Part shown: in pieces, positions 35,722 through 44,321 of the stretch
How the letters are laid out: each line of letters starts with the position of its first letter
Numbering within the stretch: the first letter of the stretch is position 1
Assembly (NCBI RefSeq): GCF_900129215.1
Contig: NZ_FQUQ01000003.1
Coordinates: forward strand, 828,045-892,044
Length of the DNA: 64,000 bases
Reading direction: 5' to 3'
Source: Pedobacter caeni
GTDB lineage: Bacteria > Bacteroidota > Bacteroidia > Sphingobacteriales > Sphingobacteriaceae
Position numbers and translations under genes: made by a program
The notes under the pieces: generated by a model
The model's database searches: none
Seen by the model: the letters and a program-made list of their open reading frames with translations, nothing else
What the model was told of the DNA's origin: nothing

Positions 35722-38121
35722 ATGAAGATATCATACAAGTGGCTGACACAATTCCTGAAAACCGATAAAACTCCTGCTGAACTTTCTTTGATCCTGACCG
35801 ATATTGGTCTGGAAGTAGAAAGTCTGGAAACGGTACAAGCTGTTGCAGGTGGTTTAGAAGGATTGGTGATCGGTCATGTATTGAGCTGTGTACAACATCC
35901 TAATGCCGACCGTTTACGTGTAACGACAGTAGATGTAGGTACAGGAGAGAATTTACAGGTGGTTTGCGGTGCGCCAAATGTGGCTGCGGGTCAGAAAGTG
36001 GTGGTTGCTACTGTAGGTACTACAGTGTTTCCGAACGAAGGTGAGCCATTTAAAATCAATAAATCAAAAATCAGAGGCGAAGTTTCTGAAGGAATGATCT
36101 GTGCTGAAGATGAAATCGGACTGGGTGTTTCCCATGACGGGATTATGGTGCTTCCGGAAGATACTCAAATCGGACTGAGTGCTAAATCTTACTTCAAGCT
36201 GGAAGATGATTATTTGTATGAAATCGGATTGACCCCTAACCGGGCTGATGCTGCTTCGCATTTAGGTGTGGCCAGAGATTTGGCTGCTTATTTACGTACA
36301 CCACTAACGATGCCTGATGTAACTGGTTTTAAAACTGCAAATGAGCAGCTGACGATTCCGGTAAGTGTAGAAGATACGGAAGCATGTCCAAGGTACAGCA
36401 GTGTTTCCATTACTGGTGTAACGGTTAAAACCTCTCCGGACTGGTTGCAGGAAAAATTAAAAATAATCGGCATTCGTCCGATCAATAATATTGTTGACAT
36501 TACCAATTATGTATTGCATGAGTTAGGGCAGCCGCTTCATGCTTTTGATGCAGATAGCCTTAAAGGCGGTCGGATCATCGTTAAGAAATGTGCGGAAGGA
36601 ACCCCTTTTGTGACGCTTGATGGTGTAGAACGTAAATTGTCTTCAGAAGACCTGATGATTTGTAATGCCGAAGCACCGATGTGTATTGCCGGTGTATTTG
36701 GAGGTAAGAATTCTGGTGTAAGTGAAATGACCACAAAGATCTTTTTAGAAAGTGCTTATTTTGACGCTAAAACGGTGCGTAAGACCGCTAAAAGACACGG
36801 GCTGAAGACTGACGCCTCTTTTAGGTATGAGCGTGGTACAGATCCGGAAATGACGGTCTTTGCATTGAAACGTGCAGCCTTATTGATTCAGGAACTGGCA
36901 GGTGGAGAAATCTCTTCTGCAGTATCTGATATTTACCCGGCTCCTGTTGCGCCTTTTGATGTAGCAGTAAACTATAATAACATCAATAAACTGATTGGTG
37001 CAAACATTCCTCATGAAGAAATTAAAGCAATCATTACTGCTTTAAGTATTGAAGTGGTTGCTGAAAATGCTGAAGGCTTGTCGCTGAAAGTACCAAGCTA
37101 TAAAGTGGATGTGACGCGTGAGTGTGACGTCACCGAAGAAGTGTTGAGGATTTATGGCTACAACAAGATTGAGATTCCAAGCAAGATCAATGCTTCGTTA
37201 TCGAATACTTCGAAACCAAATGTAGAGCAAACCCAGCATGTAATTGCAGATATGCTGACTGCCAATGGGTTTTTGGAGATCTGGTGTAACTCTTTAACCA
37301 AAGGTGCTTACTCGAAGAACCCTGAAGAGGCCGTACAGATCCTGAACCCTTTGAGTTCTGATTTGAATGTGATGCGTCAGAGCTTGCTGATGCCGGCTTT
37401 AGAGAGTGTTGCTTACAACCAAAACAGGAAAACAGCAGACATTAAGTTTTATGAATTCGGTAAAACTTACCATTTGATCAATGAAAAATATGTAGAGCGT
37501 CCGCGTCTGTTGATCGTGATCTCCGGATCGAACCAGTCAGAGCAATGGAACCATAAAACAGCTCCGGTGAGCTTCTATAATTTAAAAGCGGCTGTAGATG
37601 CAGTGATCGGCCGTTTGGGAATCAGCAATTACCAGTCTGAAGATGTCAGCGATGAGAATTTCGCTTATGGCCTGAAGTATTTCAGAGGGGATAAAGCGAT
37701 TGTCACTTTTGGTGCGGTAACCACTGCAGACAGAAAACAGGCGGACCTGGATAAAGAGGTATTTTACGCAGATTTCGACTGGGCATTATTGCTGGACATT
37801 GTTAAAAAGAATAAAATTGTGAATAAGGAAGTGTCGAAATATCCTGCAGTAAGAAGAGATTTGTCGATGCTGGTAGATACCGATGTAACCTTTGATCAGC
37901 TGAAAACGATTGCCTTTAAAACAGAGAAGAAGCTGATTAAGAGCGTACAAGTGTTTGATGTGTACGTTGGAGAAAAGCTTCCTGAAGGGAAGAAATCATA
38001 TGCATTGAACTTCACTTTGCAAGATGAAGAGCAGACCTTAACCGATAAGCAAATTGATGCGGTGATGCAAAAGATTATTTCTAACTTAGCGCAAACAGCA
38101 AAAGCGGAAATAAGAAAATAA
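35722..38121 (+). CDS. pheT: Phenylalanyl-tRNA synthetase beta subunit
   Basis: 799 residues. A tRNA-binding OB domain (about 40-150; GLVIGHVLSCVQHPNADRL) is followed by B3/B4 (about 215-380; GIRPINNIVDITNYVLHELGQPLHAFDADSL), B5 (about 405-480), the catalytic-like core and a C-terminal ferredoxin-fold anticodon-binding domain (about 705-799; KYPAVRRDLSMLVDTDV). It pairs with PheS, which is not in this window, so the two subunit genes are unlinked here. Confidence 0.96.
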   Translation: MKISYKWLTQFLKTDKTPAELSLILTDIGLEVESLETVQAVAGGLEGLVIGHVLSCVQHPNADRLRVTTVDVGTGENLQVVCGAPNVAAGQKVVVATVGTTVFPNEGEPFKINKSKIRGEVSEGMICAEDEIGLGVSHDGIMVLPEDTQIGLSAKSYFKLEDDYLYEIGLTPNRADAASHLGVARDLAAYLRTPLTMPDVTGFKTANEQLTIPVSVEDTEACPRYSSVSITGVTVKTSPDWLQEKLKIIGIRPINNIVDITNYVLHELGQPLHAFDADSLKGGRIIVKKCAEGTPFVTLDGVERKLSSEDLMICNAEAPMCIAGVFGGKNSGVSEMTTKIFLESAYFDAKTVRKTAKRHGLKTDASFRYERGTDPEMTVFALKRAALLIQELAGGEISSAVSDIYPAPVAPFDVAVNYNNINKLIGANIPHEEIKAIITALSIEVVAENAEGLSLKVPSYKVDVTRECDVTEEVLRIYGYNKIEIPSKINASLSNTSKPNVEQTQHVIADMLTANGFLEIWCNSLTKGAYSKNPEEAVQILNPLSSDLNVMRQSLLMPALESVAYNQNRKTADIKFYEFGKTYHLINEKYVERPRLLIVISGSNQSEQWNHKTAPVSFYNLKAAVDAVIGRLGISNYQSEDVSDENFAYGLKYFRGDKAIVTFGAVTTADRKQADLDKEVFYADFDWALLLDIVKKNKIVNKEVSKYPAVRRDLSMLVDTDVTFDQLKTIAFKTEKKLIKSVQVFDVYVGEKLPEGKKSYALNFTLQDEEQTLTDKQIDAVMQKIISNLAQTAKAEIRK

Positions 38122-38170
38122 TTTATTGCGTTTAAAAATATTTAGATTAGTAAACAAACTTTAATAAAAC

Positions 38171-38461
38171 ATGTCTTCGGTTGCCGATCAATTAAACTCC
38201 GTATTGCAGAAAACAGCTCGCATAATAGAGCTCTGTAATGCCTTACAGGAAGAAAACGATTTATTGAAGCAGGAAAATCAATCTATAAAAGTTGCGCTGG
38301 ATCACTCTAAAAATAAGAATGCAGACCTGGACGAAAAGCTCAGGGTGTTGAAATTAGCGAAGAGTATTGAAGGTACAAGTGAAAAGACACTTGATATAAA
38401 GCAAAAAATTAACGATTTTGTGCGTGAAATAGATAAGTGTGTGGTCTTACTGAAGAAGTAA
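38171..38461 (+). CDS. Small coiled-coil protein next to zapA
   Basis: 96 residues, almost entirely heptad-like (ALQEENDLLKQENQSIKVAL), cytoplasmic, with no signal or membrane part. It lies 49 bp after pheT and 32 bp before zapA. Bacteroidota often keep a small coiled-coil gene here. By size and position it could be a ZapB-like division factor, but that is inference; the sequence alone shows only a coiled coil. Confidence 0.75.
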   Translation: MSSVADQLNSVLQKTARIIELCNALQEENDLLKQENQSIKVALDHSKNKNADLDEKLRVLKLAKSIEGTSEKTLDIKQKINDFVREIDKCVVLLKK

Positions 38462-38493
38462 GGAAAACAGAAAAAGTGAAACAAAGCTAAGAA

Positions 38494-38784
38494 ATGGGAG
38501 AAATCTCGATAAAAATAACTATTTCCGACCGTATCTATCCCTTAAAGGTAAATACAGAAGAGGAAGAAATTGTGAGGCGGGCAGCAAAGATTATTAATGA
38601 GCGCATAAAGGACTATCAGGAAAACTATGCGGTCAGAGATAAACAGGATTTGCTTTCTATGGCGGTACTGCATTATGCAACGGCAGTGCTACGTGTAGAA
38701 AATAAAGTCCAGGATCAGGATACTGCTGTAGCCGAAAAGGTAGAGGAATTAGATACTTTATTAAACGATTTTTTCTCCAAATAG
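38494..38784 (+). CDS. zapA: Cell division protein ZapA
   Basis: 96 residues. The N-terminal domain ISIKITISDRIYPLKVNTEEEEIVRRAAKII matches the ZapA fold that binds FtsZ, and the C-terminal half is the dimerising coiled coil (VLRVENKVQDQDTAVAEKVEEL). ZapA stabilises FtsZ filaments at the division site. A 6S-like RNA lies immediately downstream. Confidence 0.9.
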   Translation: MGEISIKITISDRIYPLKVNTEEEEIVRRAAKIINERIKDYQENYAVRDKQDLLSMAVLHYATAVLRVENKVQDQDTAVAEKVEELDTLLNDFFSK

Positions 38785-38825
38785 GAGCGTTCTTTATATA
38801 AGTTAAGATTAGCACAATGATATAG

Positions 38826-38999
38826 CCGCAGCTAAATTTTTGGGTTTCACAAATTTTAAAACTTAACACTTCAATATTTATAGAATTAAGAGGGTGTATT
38901 TCATCTACATTTATGTACCTGAAAATGACTTAAATTCTAATTATAACTCGTTGAGGTTTTGAATAGTTGAGACTTATTAAAGGTAGTTGCGGTTTTTTT
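38826..38999 (+). ncRNA. ssrS: 6S-like RNA between zapA and rny
   Basis: The 314-bp gap holds one rod-like RNA of about 174 nt. The closing stem CCGCAGCTA (38826-38834) pairs with TAGTTGCGG (38984-38992), followed by a T-run (38993-38999). A middle stem pairs 38862-38874 with 38959-38971 (11 of 13). An inner stem TAGAATTAAG (38881-38890) pairs with CTTAAATTCTA (38929-38939). Between the middle and inner stems is a large asymmetric bubble (38875-38880 facing 38940-38958), the hallmark of 6S RNA, which mimics an open promoter and binds RNA polymerase. 6S genes next to zapA are known in other phyla. No covariance model was run. Confidence 0.6.
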
Positions 39000-39098
39000 A
39001 TAAATATGATTTAAAGATATCCTGAGGGGGAAATGAAAGAGGTCATTTAAACTGCATCTGAGGGACAAAGGAAATATATAAATACAGATGAACTAAAA

Positions 39099-40661
39099 AT
39101 GGAAATAGTAGGAATAATTGGATATGTACTTGCCGGCCTGGTGGTTGGTGTTTTAGTAGGCAGATACCTGCTGCGAGGGCTGCTTAAAAAGCAGGAGATT
39201 GCAGCGCAGACCAAGGTAAAAAAGATGCTCAAAGATGCGGAAAGCAAAGCTGATATTTTAAAGAAAGACAGATTGCTGGAAGCCAAAGAGAAGTTTTTAC
39301 AAATGAAATCTGAGCATGAGCAGGAAGTAAATACAAAAAACAACCAGATCAACCAACGTGAAAACGCAATGAAACAGAAAGAACAATCTGTAAATCAGCG
39401 TTTGGAAAACATGAACCGCAAGGAACAGGAACTTGATAACCACAAAAAGAACCTGGAAAAACAAACAGATGTTGCGATCAAGAAACAGGAGGAAGTAGAC
39501 CTGTTGAAAAATCAACATGTGAAACAGTTGGAAACCATTGCAGGATTAAGTGCGGAAGAGGCAAAGAATCAGCTGGTAGAAAACATGAAACAGGAAGCGC
39601 GTACACAGGCGATGATCCAGGTAAAGGACATTGTAGATGAGGCGAAGCTGACTGCAACTAAAGAAGCTAAAAAAGTCGTAATTCAGACGATCCAGCGTAC
39701 TGCTGTGGAAGCAGCTATTGAAAACACAGTTTCTATCTTCCATATCGAAAGTGATGAGATCAAAGGCCGTGTAATTGGTAGGGAAGGACGTAATATCCGT
39801 GCTTTAGAAGCTGCTACCGGAATTGAGATCATTGTAGATGATACCCCGGAAGCGATCATCCTATCAGGTTTCGACCCGGTAAGAAGAGAGATTGCCCGTC
39901 TGGCATTACACCGTTTGGTAACGGATGGCAGGATTCACCCTGCACGTATCGAAGAGGTGGTGGCTAAGACGAAAAAGCAAATCGAAGATGAGATCGTAGA
40001 AATCGGAGAACGTACAGTAATTGACCTTGGAATTCATGGTTTACACCCTGAACTGATCAGAATGGTTGGACGTATGCGTTACCGTTCGTCTTATGGACAG
40101 AACTTATTACATCACTCACGTGAGGTAGCGAACTTCTGTGCAACGATGGCGGCTGAGCTTGGTCTGAATGCTAAAATGGCGAAACGTGCAGGATTATTAC
40201 ACGATATAGGTAAAGTACCTGATGATAACCCGGAATTGCCTCACGCCATCTTAGGAATGCAACTGGCAGAGAAATATAAGGAGCATCCTGAAATTTGTAA
40301 TGCCATTGGAGCTCACCATGACGAGATTGAGATGACTTCCATGATTTCACCAATTGTTCAGGCTTGTGATGCCATCTCTGGCGCGCGCCCTGGTGCACGT
40401 CGTGAGGTAGTGGAAAGTTATATCAAACGATTGAAAGAACTGGAAGAGCTGGCGCTTTCTTACCCTGGGGTAGAGAAGACCTTCGCGATCCAGGCAGGTA
40501 GAGAGTTAAGGGTAGTGGTAGAAAGTGAAAGGGTAACCGATCAGCAGGCTGAATTACTTGCAGCTGATATCTCGAACCGTATCCAGACAGAAATGACCTA
40601 TCCAGGTCAGATTAAAGTAACAGTAATCAGGGAAACCAGATCTGTTTCTTTTGCAAAATAG
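39099..40661 (+). CDS. rny: Ribonuclease Y
   Basis: 520 residues. An N-terminal membrane anchor (about 3-25), a long coiled coil (about 30-200), a KH domain (about 210-270; IKGRVIGREGRNIRALEAATG) and an HD phosphohydrolase domain (about 335-430) with GLLHDIGKVPDD are all in the RNase Y order. It initiates mRNA decay as a membrane-bound endoribonuclease. It is monocistronic, ends before a clear terminator at 40707-40740, and follows the 6S-like RNA by 99 bp. Confidence 0.95.
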   Translation: MEIVGIIGYVLAGLVVGVLVGRYLLRGLLKKQEIAAQTKVKKMLKDAESKADILKKDRLLEAKEKFLQMKSEHEQEVNTKNNQINQRENAMKQKEQSVNQRLENMNRKEQELDNHKKNLEKQTDVAIKKQEEVDLLKNQHVKQLETIAGLSAEEAKNQLVENMKQEARTQAMIQVKDIVDEAKLTATKEAKKVVIQTIQRTAVEAAIENTVSIFHIESDEIKGRVIGREGRNIRALEAATGIEIIVDDTPEAIILSGFDPVRREIARLALHRLVTDGRIHPARIEEVVAKTKKQIEDEIVEIGERTVIDLGIHGLHPELIRMVGRMRYRSSYGQNLLHHSREVANFCATMAAELGLNAKMAKRAGLLHDIGKVPDDNPELPHAILGMQLAEKYKEHPEICNAIGAHHDEIEMTSMISPIVQACDAISGARPGARREVVESYIKRLKELEELALSYPGVEKTFAIQAGRELRVVVESERVTDQQAELLAADISNRIQTEMTYPGQIKVTVIRETRSVSFAK

Positions 40662-40706
40662 AATGAGAATTGAACCTGGTTTTCCAGGTCTGTGAATATT
40701 TAAACT

Positions 40707-40740
40707 GAAAGCGATGGAATCTTCATCGCTTTCTTTATTT
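40707..40740 (+). terminator. rny terminator
   Basis: GAAAGCGATG (40707-40716) and CATCGCTTTC (40724-40733) form a perfect 10-bp stem followed by a T-rich tail. Confidence 0.8.
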
Positions 40741-40786
40741 TTACCCGAAATCCTGTTCCTCCCGGATCAGGAAAATTAAAAGAGAT

Positions 40787-41293
40787 ATGAAGATGAAAAC
40801 AGTAGAGAAAAGCAAGGTAGATGTTCTTTTTGACCGGTATGCAGAGAGCCATCAGAATCATTCCAATGAACTGATCCATTGGATATGTGTGCCACTGATT
40901 GTTTTTAGTCTCCTGGGATTAACCTGGGCTATTCCCTTTCCTCATCTGGAGTTTTTAGGACGGTACAATGGTTACCTGAACTGGGCTTCATTTTTAATCG
41001 CATTCTCTGTTTATTACTATTACAAGCTTTCCCCGGTAATGTCTTACCTGATGCTGTTGCTGATCTTCGCCATGTCTATGGGGATTGTCCAGCTGGAGAA
41101 ATGGGAACTCGCTGGCGGACCGGCATTATGGATGGTGTGTTTGGTGATTTTTGTGCTGGCCTGGACCGGACAATTTATCGGTCATAAAATCGAAGGAAAG
41201 AAACCTTCATTTTTAGAAGATGTTAAGTTTTTGTTAATCGGCCCTATTTGGTTATTGCACTTCATATGCCTGAAAGTGGGCTTAAAATATTGA
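40787..41293 (+). CDS. DUF962 / Mpo1-like membrane protein
   Basis: 168 residues with about four transmembrane helices. The start VDVLFDRYAESHQNHSNE and the following IHWICVPLIVFSLLGL match the DUF962/Mpo1-like family, as does GQFIGHKIEGKKPSFLEDV near the C-terminus. The yeast member Mpo1 is a dioxygenase in phytosphingosine breakdown and carries His residues like the HxxxH in SHQNHSNE, also seen here. Pedobacter and relatives make sphingolipids, so a lipid role fits, but this is inference. Confidence 0.82.
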   Translation: MKMKTVEKSKVDVLFDRYAESHQNHSNELIHWICVPLIVFSLLGLTWAIPFPHLEFLGRYNGYLNWASFLIAFSVYYYYKLSPVMSYLMLLLIFAMSMGIVQLEKWELAGGPALWMVCLVIFVLAWTGQFIGHKIEGKKPSFLEDVKFLLIGPIWLLHFICLKVGLKY

Positions 41294-41305
41294 GCCAAAC
41301 CCCAT

Positions 41306-41383
41306 TTAATATTAGGTTAACATTGTGATAAAGGAATGGTAATGCCCGAGTAACATAGGGCTAACATTGTGGTAATAGCTTTG
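41306..41383 (+). promoter_or_regulatory. Seven-repeat TTAAY operator and promoter
   Basis: An NTAA core occurs at 41306, 41317, 41328, 41339, 41350, 41361 and 41372, every 11 bp without a break (TTAAT, TTAAC, ATAAA, GTAAT, GTAAC, CTAAC, GTAAT). The -7 box TAGCTTTG (41376-41383) begins 15 bp after the sixth. No TTG -33 element is present. This is the form expected for tandem binding of an OmpR/PhoB-type activator on one DNA face. Confidence 0.65.
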
Positions 41384-41407
41384 CCTGAAATAAAAAACAG
41401 GGAAAAA

Positions 41408-44209
41408 TTGAAATCACAACTAAATCTCAAAAAGGCACTAATTACCGTTTTATTCGTAATTATTGGCGTAACAGTGTTTGCTCAAACCGGCAAAATTTCT
41501 GGTAAAGTATCTGATAAGAAGACTGGTGAAACACTGATTGGTGTTACGGTGAAGATTAAAGGATCTACTATAGGGGTAGCTACCAATGTAAAAGGTGAAT
41601 ACAGTATCGGAGGAATGACTGCTGGAAATTACAGCATCCAGTTCTCTTATATGGGGTATGTTACTAAGGAAATGAATGACGTTAAGGTTAGCGAAGGAAA
41701 TGCTACTTTATTGAACGTAGATCTTAGTGAAGAAGCTGGGAAAGCACTTGATAATGTTTCCATCACCGCAAAAGTGAACAGGGAATCTGAAACTTCATTA
41801 AATATGGAGAGGAAAAATTCCAGTGTTGTTCTTCAGAAGATTGGTGCTCAGGAATTGATCCGTAAAGGACTCTCTAACGTTGCAGAAGGAGTTACTAAAA
41901 TTGCTGGTGTCTCTATTGTAGGAAATAAAAATGTTTTTGTCAGAGGCCTTGGGGATCGTTACAACAACACGATGTTAAACGGTTTACCAATTCCATCTAC
42001 CAATCCGGATTTAAAACTTATTCCTTTAGATATATTTCCGACTTCAGTTGTTAAAAATATAGGTGTAACCAAATCTTATTCACCTGAATTATACGGAGAT
42101 TTTTCTGGTGGTAATATAGATATCATCACTAAGGATTACCCGGAAAAAGCATTTCTTAAAGTTGGTCTTTCAAGCGGATATAATTCGATCACTACAGGCA
42201 AGGACTTCTATTCAACAAAACGTAGTTTTCTTAATTTCGTTGGGTTTGACAGATCAGATCGCGCTATGCCGGAAGGAGTAGCCAATACTAAAGTATATAA
42301 CTCTGCCAATCAGAATGGAAAACCTTCTGACTTTAGCACCGCATGGTCGCCGGAAAAGAAATCTGCACCTGTAAGTACAGGGTTCTCTGTAGGTGGTGGT
42401 AATTCCTATAATTTAGGGGACGACAGACAATTCGGTTTTTTAGCCAATTTGACTTATAAAAATGATTACAGGTATTCTGATGGAATCAGTGCGATATTTA
42501 ATGCACAACAAGCTCCTGACTATTTATACAATACGAACCGTTATAGCTTTGGTACCAATACTTCAGGTTTGGTAAACCTTTTTTATAAAGCAGGGGCGAA
42601 GAGTTCTTATTCATTGACTGCTTTGTATGTTAATGATTCAAGTAATGATATTTTTGATCAGCAAGGATTTAAATCTGATTTAAGTGGTGACATTTATGCC
42701 AGAAGAAACTCTTATGTACAGAATTCGTTGTTAACTACTCAGCTTGCTGGTACAAATCAGTTGGGTGAAAGTACGAAGTTGAAATTTGCATTAGGCTATT
42801 CGAACATTACCGGAAGCACTCCGGATAGGGTTCAGAACAGTTTTATTGATAATAAAAACGGTACTTATTCTTTCTTAAAGTTTAATACGAGTGATAACCA
42901 CCGTTTCTTTGCTGATTTGGACGAAAATGATTTTTCTGGAAACGTATCTGTTGATTTTGCTTCAAAAAGCGAGAATTCTGTTTTCAGAAACCTGCAGGTA
43001 GGTATCCAGGGCAGACATAAAAAAAGAGTATTTGGCGCAAGACAGATCGATACGAAAATCGGATTAAGTCCTGTTTTGGGTTTATCTGAAGTAGATCAGT
43101 ATTTGAATGATGGGAGATTAGGTAGTGGTGAGGATGCAAACTCATTCAGATATCAGGAATCTTATTATGCGCCGAATGACTATAAAGCTGACCTGAACAT
43201 CGCAGCCTCCTTTTTTAACTTTAACTTCGAATGGAATAAAAAATTAAAATTGATTGCCGGCGTAAGAGCGGAATACTCTGTTCAGAATACCTATTTCAAA
43301 GAAAGCTCACAAGCTTATGATGCTCCATTTCAAAAAAAGAAACTAGATAACATTGACATCTTACCTGCAGTGACCTTGAAGTATCTGATCACAGAGAAAT
43401 CAAATGTATTATTTGCTGCAAGCAAAACAATGTCGCGTCCTCAGTTTGTTGAAGCTGCGCCGTTCAGGTATAACGTTGGATTTGGAATTGCAGAAGGTGA
43501 AGGAAATCCAGACCTTGTAAATAGCTCGAATTATAATGCGGATTTAAAATATGAGATTTATCCATCAGCAAATGAACTGTTTTCAGTGAGTGTTTTTGGA
43601 AAATACATCGATAAACCGATCGAGTTGAGTCAGGTGAATTCGGCCGATCCGTTGTTTACTTATATCAATACAGATAATGCATTGGTAGCGGGTATTGAAC
43701 TGGAATATAACAGAAACATCGCTTCTATGTTTTCTTCTTCTTCGAAGTTGCTTAAAAACATGACACTGGGGATCAATGGTTCTTATATTCACAGTAAAAT
43801 CGAAATCAGTGATGAGACCATCAAAAATTCTAAAAAACCAATCGCGCCGACAAACAGGTCAAGACCTTTGTTTGGTGCTTCTCCTTACCTGATCAATCTT
43901 GATTATTCTTATAAACATAACTGGTCGGAAAGTACGAATACCATGTTTACTGTAACCTATAATGTGTTCGGAAAAAGGTTGTTCGTTGCGGGAGCTCAAC
44001 AGGCAGGTGATATCTATGAGATGCCGGTTAATACATTGGATTTTATCGTAAACACCAAAATCAACAACAGAATAGGTCTGGATCTGAATATCGGAAATAT
44101 CCTGAACCCTAAAGTGAAGTTTCAGCAAGAGTATAGTAACAATAACCTGATTTACAATGAATATAGAAAAGGGATTAATGTAGGACTAAACCTTAATTAT
44201 AGCTTTTAA
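41408..44209 (+). CDS. TonB-dependent receptor with carboxypeptidase-like domain
   Basis: About 933 residues. The frame extends upstream to a GTG at 41369, but that codon lies before the predicted -7 box. I therefore place the start at the TTG at 41408, which gives MKSQLNLKKALITVLFVIIG, a good signal peptide ending VFAQ. Domains: carboxypeptidase-like (about 28-115; GKISGKVSDKKTGETLIGVTV), plug (about 125-245; FVRGLGDRYNNTMLNGLPIPS) and a barrel ending LNLNYSF. The plug style matches Bacteroidota receptors that accompany a beta-rich lipoprotein, as here (44322). The ligand is unknown. The phased TTAAY promoter suggests induction by nutrient, probably phosphate, starvation. Confidence 0.85.
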   Translation: MKSQLNLKKALITVLFVIIGVTVFAQTGKISGKVSDKKTGETLIGVTVKIKGSTIGVATNVKGEYSIGGMTAGNYSIQFSYMGYVTKEMNDVKVSEGNATLLNVDLSEEAGKALDNVSITAKVNRESETSLNMERKNSSVVLQKIGAQELIRKGLSNVAEGVTKIAGVSIVGNKNVFVRGLGDRYNNTMLNGLPIPSTNPDLKLIPLDIFPTSVVKNIGVTKSYSPELYGDFSGGNIDIITKDYPEKAFLKVGLSSGYNSITTGKDFYSTKRSFLNFVGFDRSDRAMPEGVANTKVYNSANQNGKPSDFSTAWSPEKKSAPVSTGFSVGGGNSYNLGDDRQFGFLANLTYKNDYRYSDGISAIFNAQQAPDYLYNTNRYSFGTNTSGLVNLFYKAGAKSSYSLTALYVNDSSNDIFDQQGFKSDLSGDIYARRNSYVQNSLLTTQLAGTNQLGESTKLKFALGYSNITGSTPDRVQNSFIDNKNGTYSFLKFNTSDNHRFFADLDENDFSGNVSVDFASKSENSVFRNLQVGIQGRHKKRVFGARQIDTKIGLSPVLGLSEVDQYLNDGRLGSGEDANSFRYQESYYAPNDYKADLNIAASFFNFNFEWNKKLKLIAGVRAEYSVQNTYFKESSQAYDAPFQKKKLDNIDILPAVTLKYLITEKSNVLFAASKTMSRPQFVEAAPFRYNVGFGIAEGEGNPDLVNSSNYNADLKYEIYPSANELFSVSVFGKYIDKPIELSQVNSADPLFTYINTDNALVAGIELEYNRNIASMFSSSSKLLKNMTLGINGSYIHSKIEISDETIKNSKKPIAPTNRSRPLFGASPYLINLDYSYKHNWSESTNTMFTVTYNVFGKRLFVAGAQQAGDIYEMPVNTLDFIVNTKINNRIGLDLNIGNILNPKVKFQQEYSNNNLIYNEYRKGINVGLNLNYSF

Positions 44210-44212
44210 CTC

Positions 44213-44290
44213 TTAACAGTTTTTTAATACTAAGTTGACTTATTGGTTACGTTATGGTAATCTCAACTTAATAACATAAGTGTTCTTTTG
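44213..44290 (+). promoter_or_regulatory. TTAAY operator and promoter of the beta-rich lipoprotein gene
   Basis: TTAAC (44213), TTAAT (44224), TTGAC (44235), GTTAC (44246, poor), GTAAT (44257) and TTAAT (44268) keep exact 11-bp phase. TTCTTTTG (44283-44290) follows 15 bp after the last. This lets the lipoprotein gene be transcribed separately from the receptor just upstream. Confidence 0.58.
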
Positions 44291-44321
44291 TATCAATAAA
44301 AATAGATAAAAAAACTAAACT

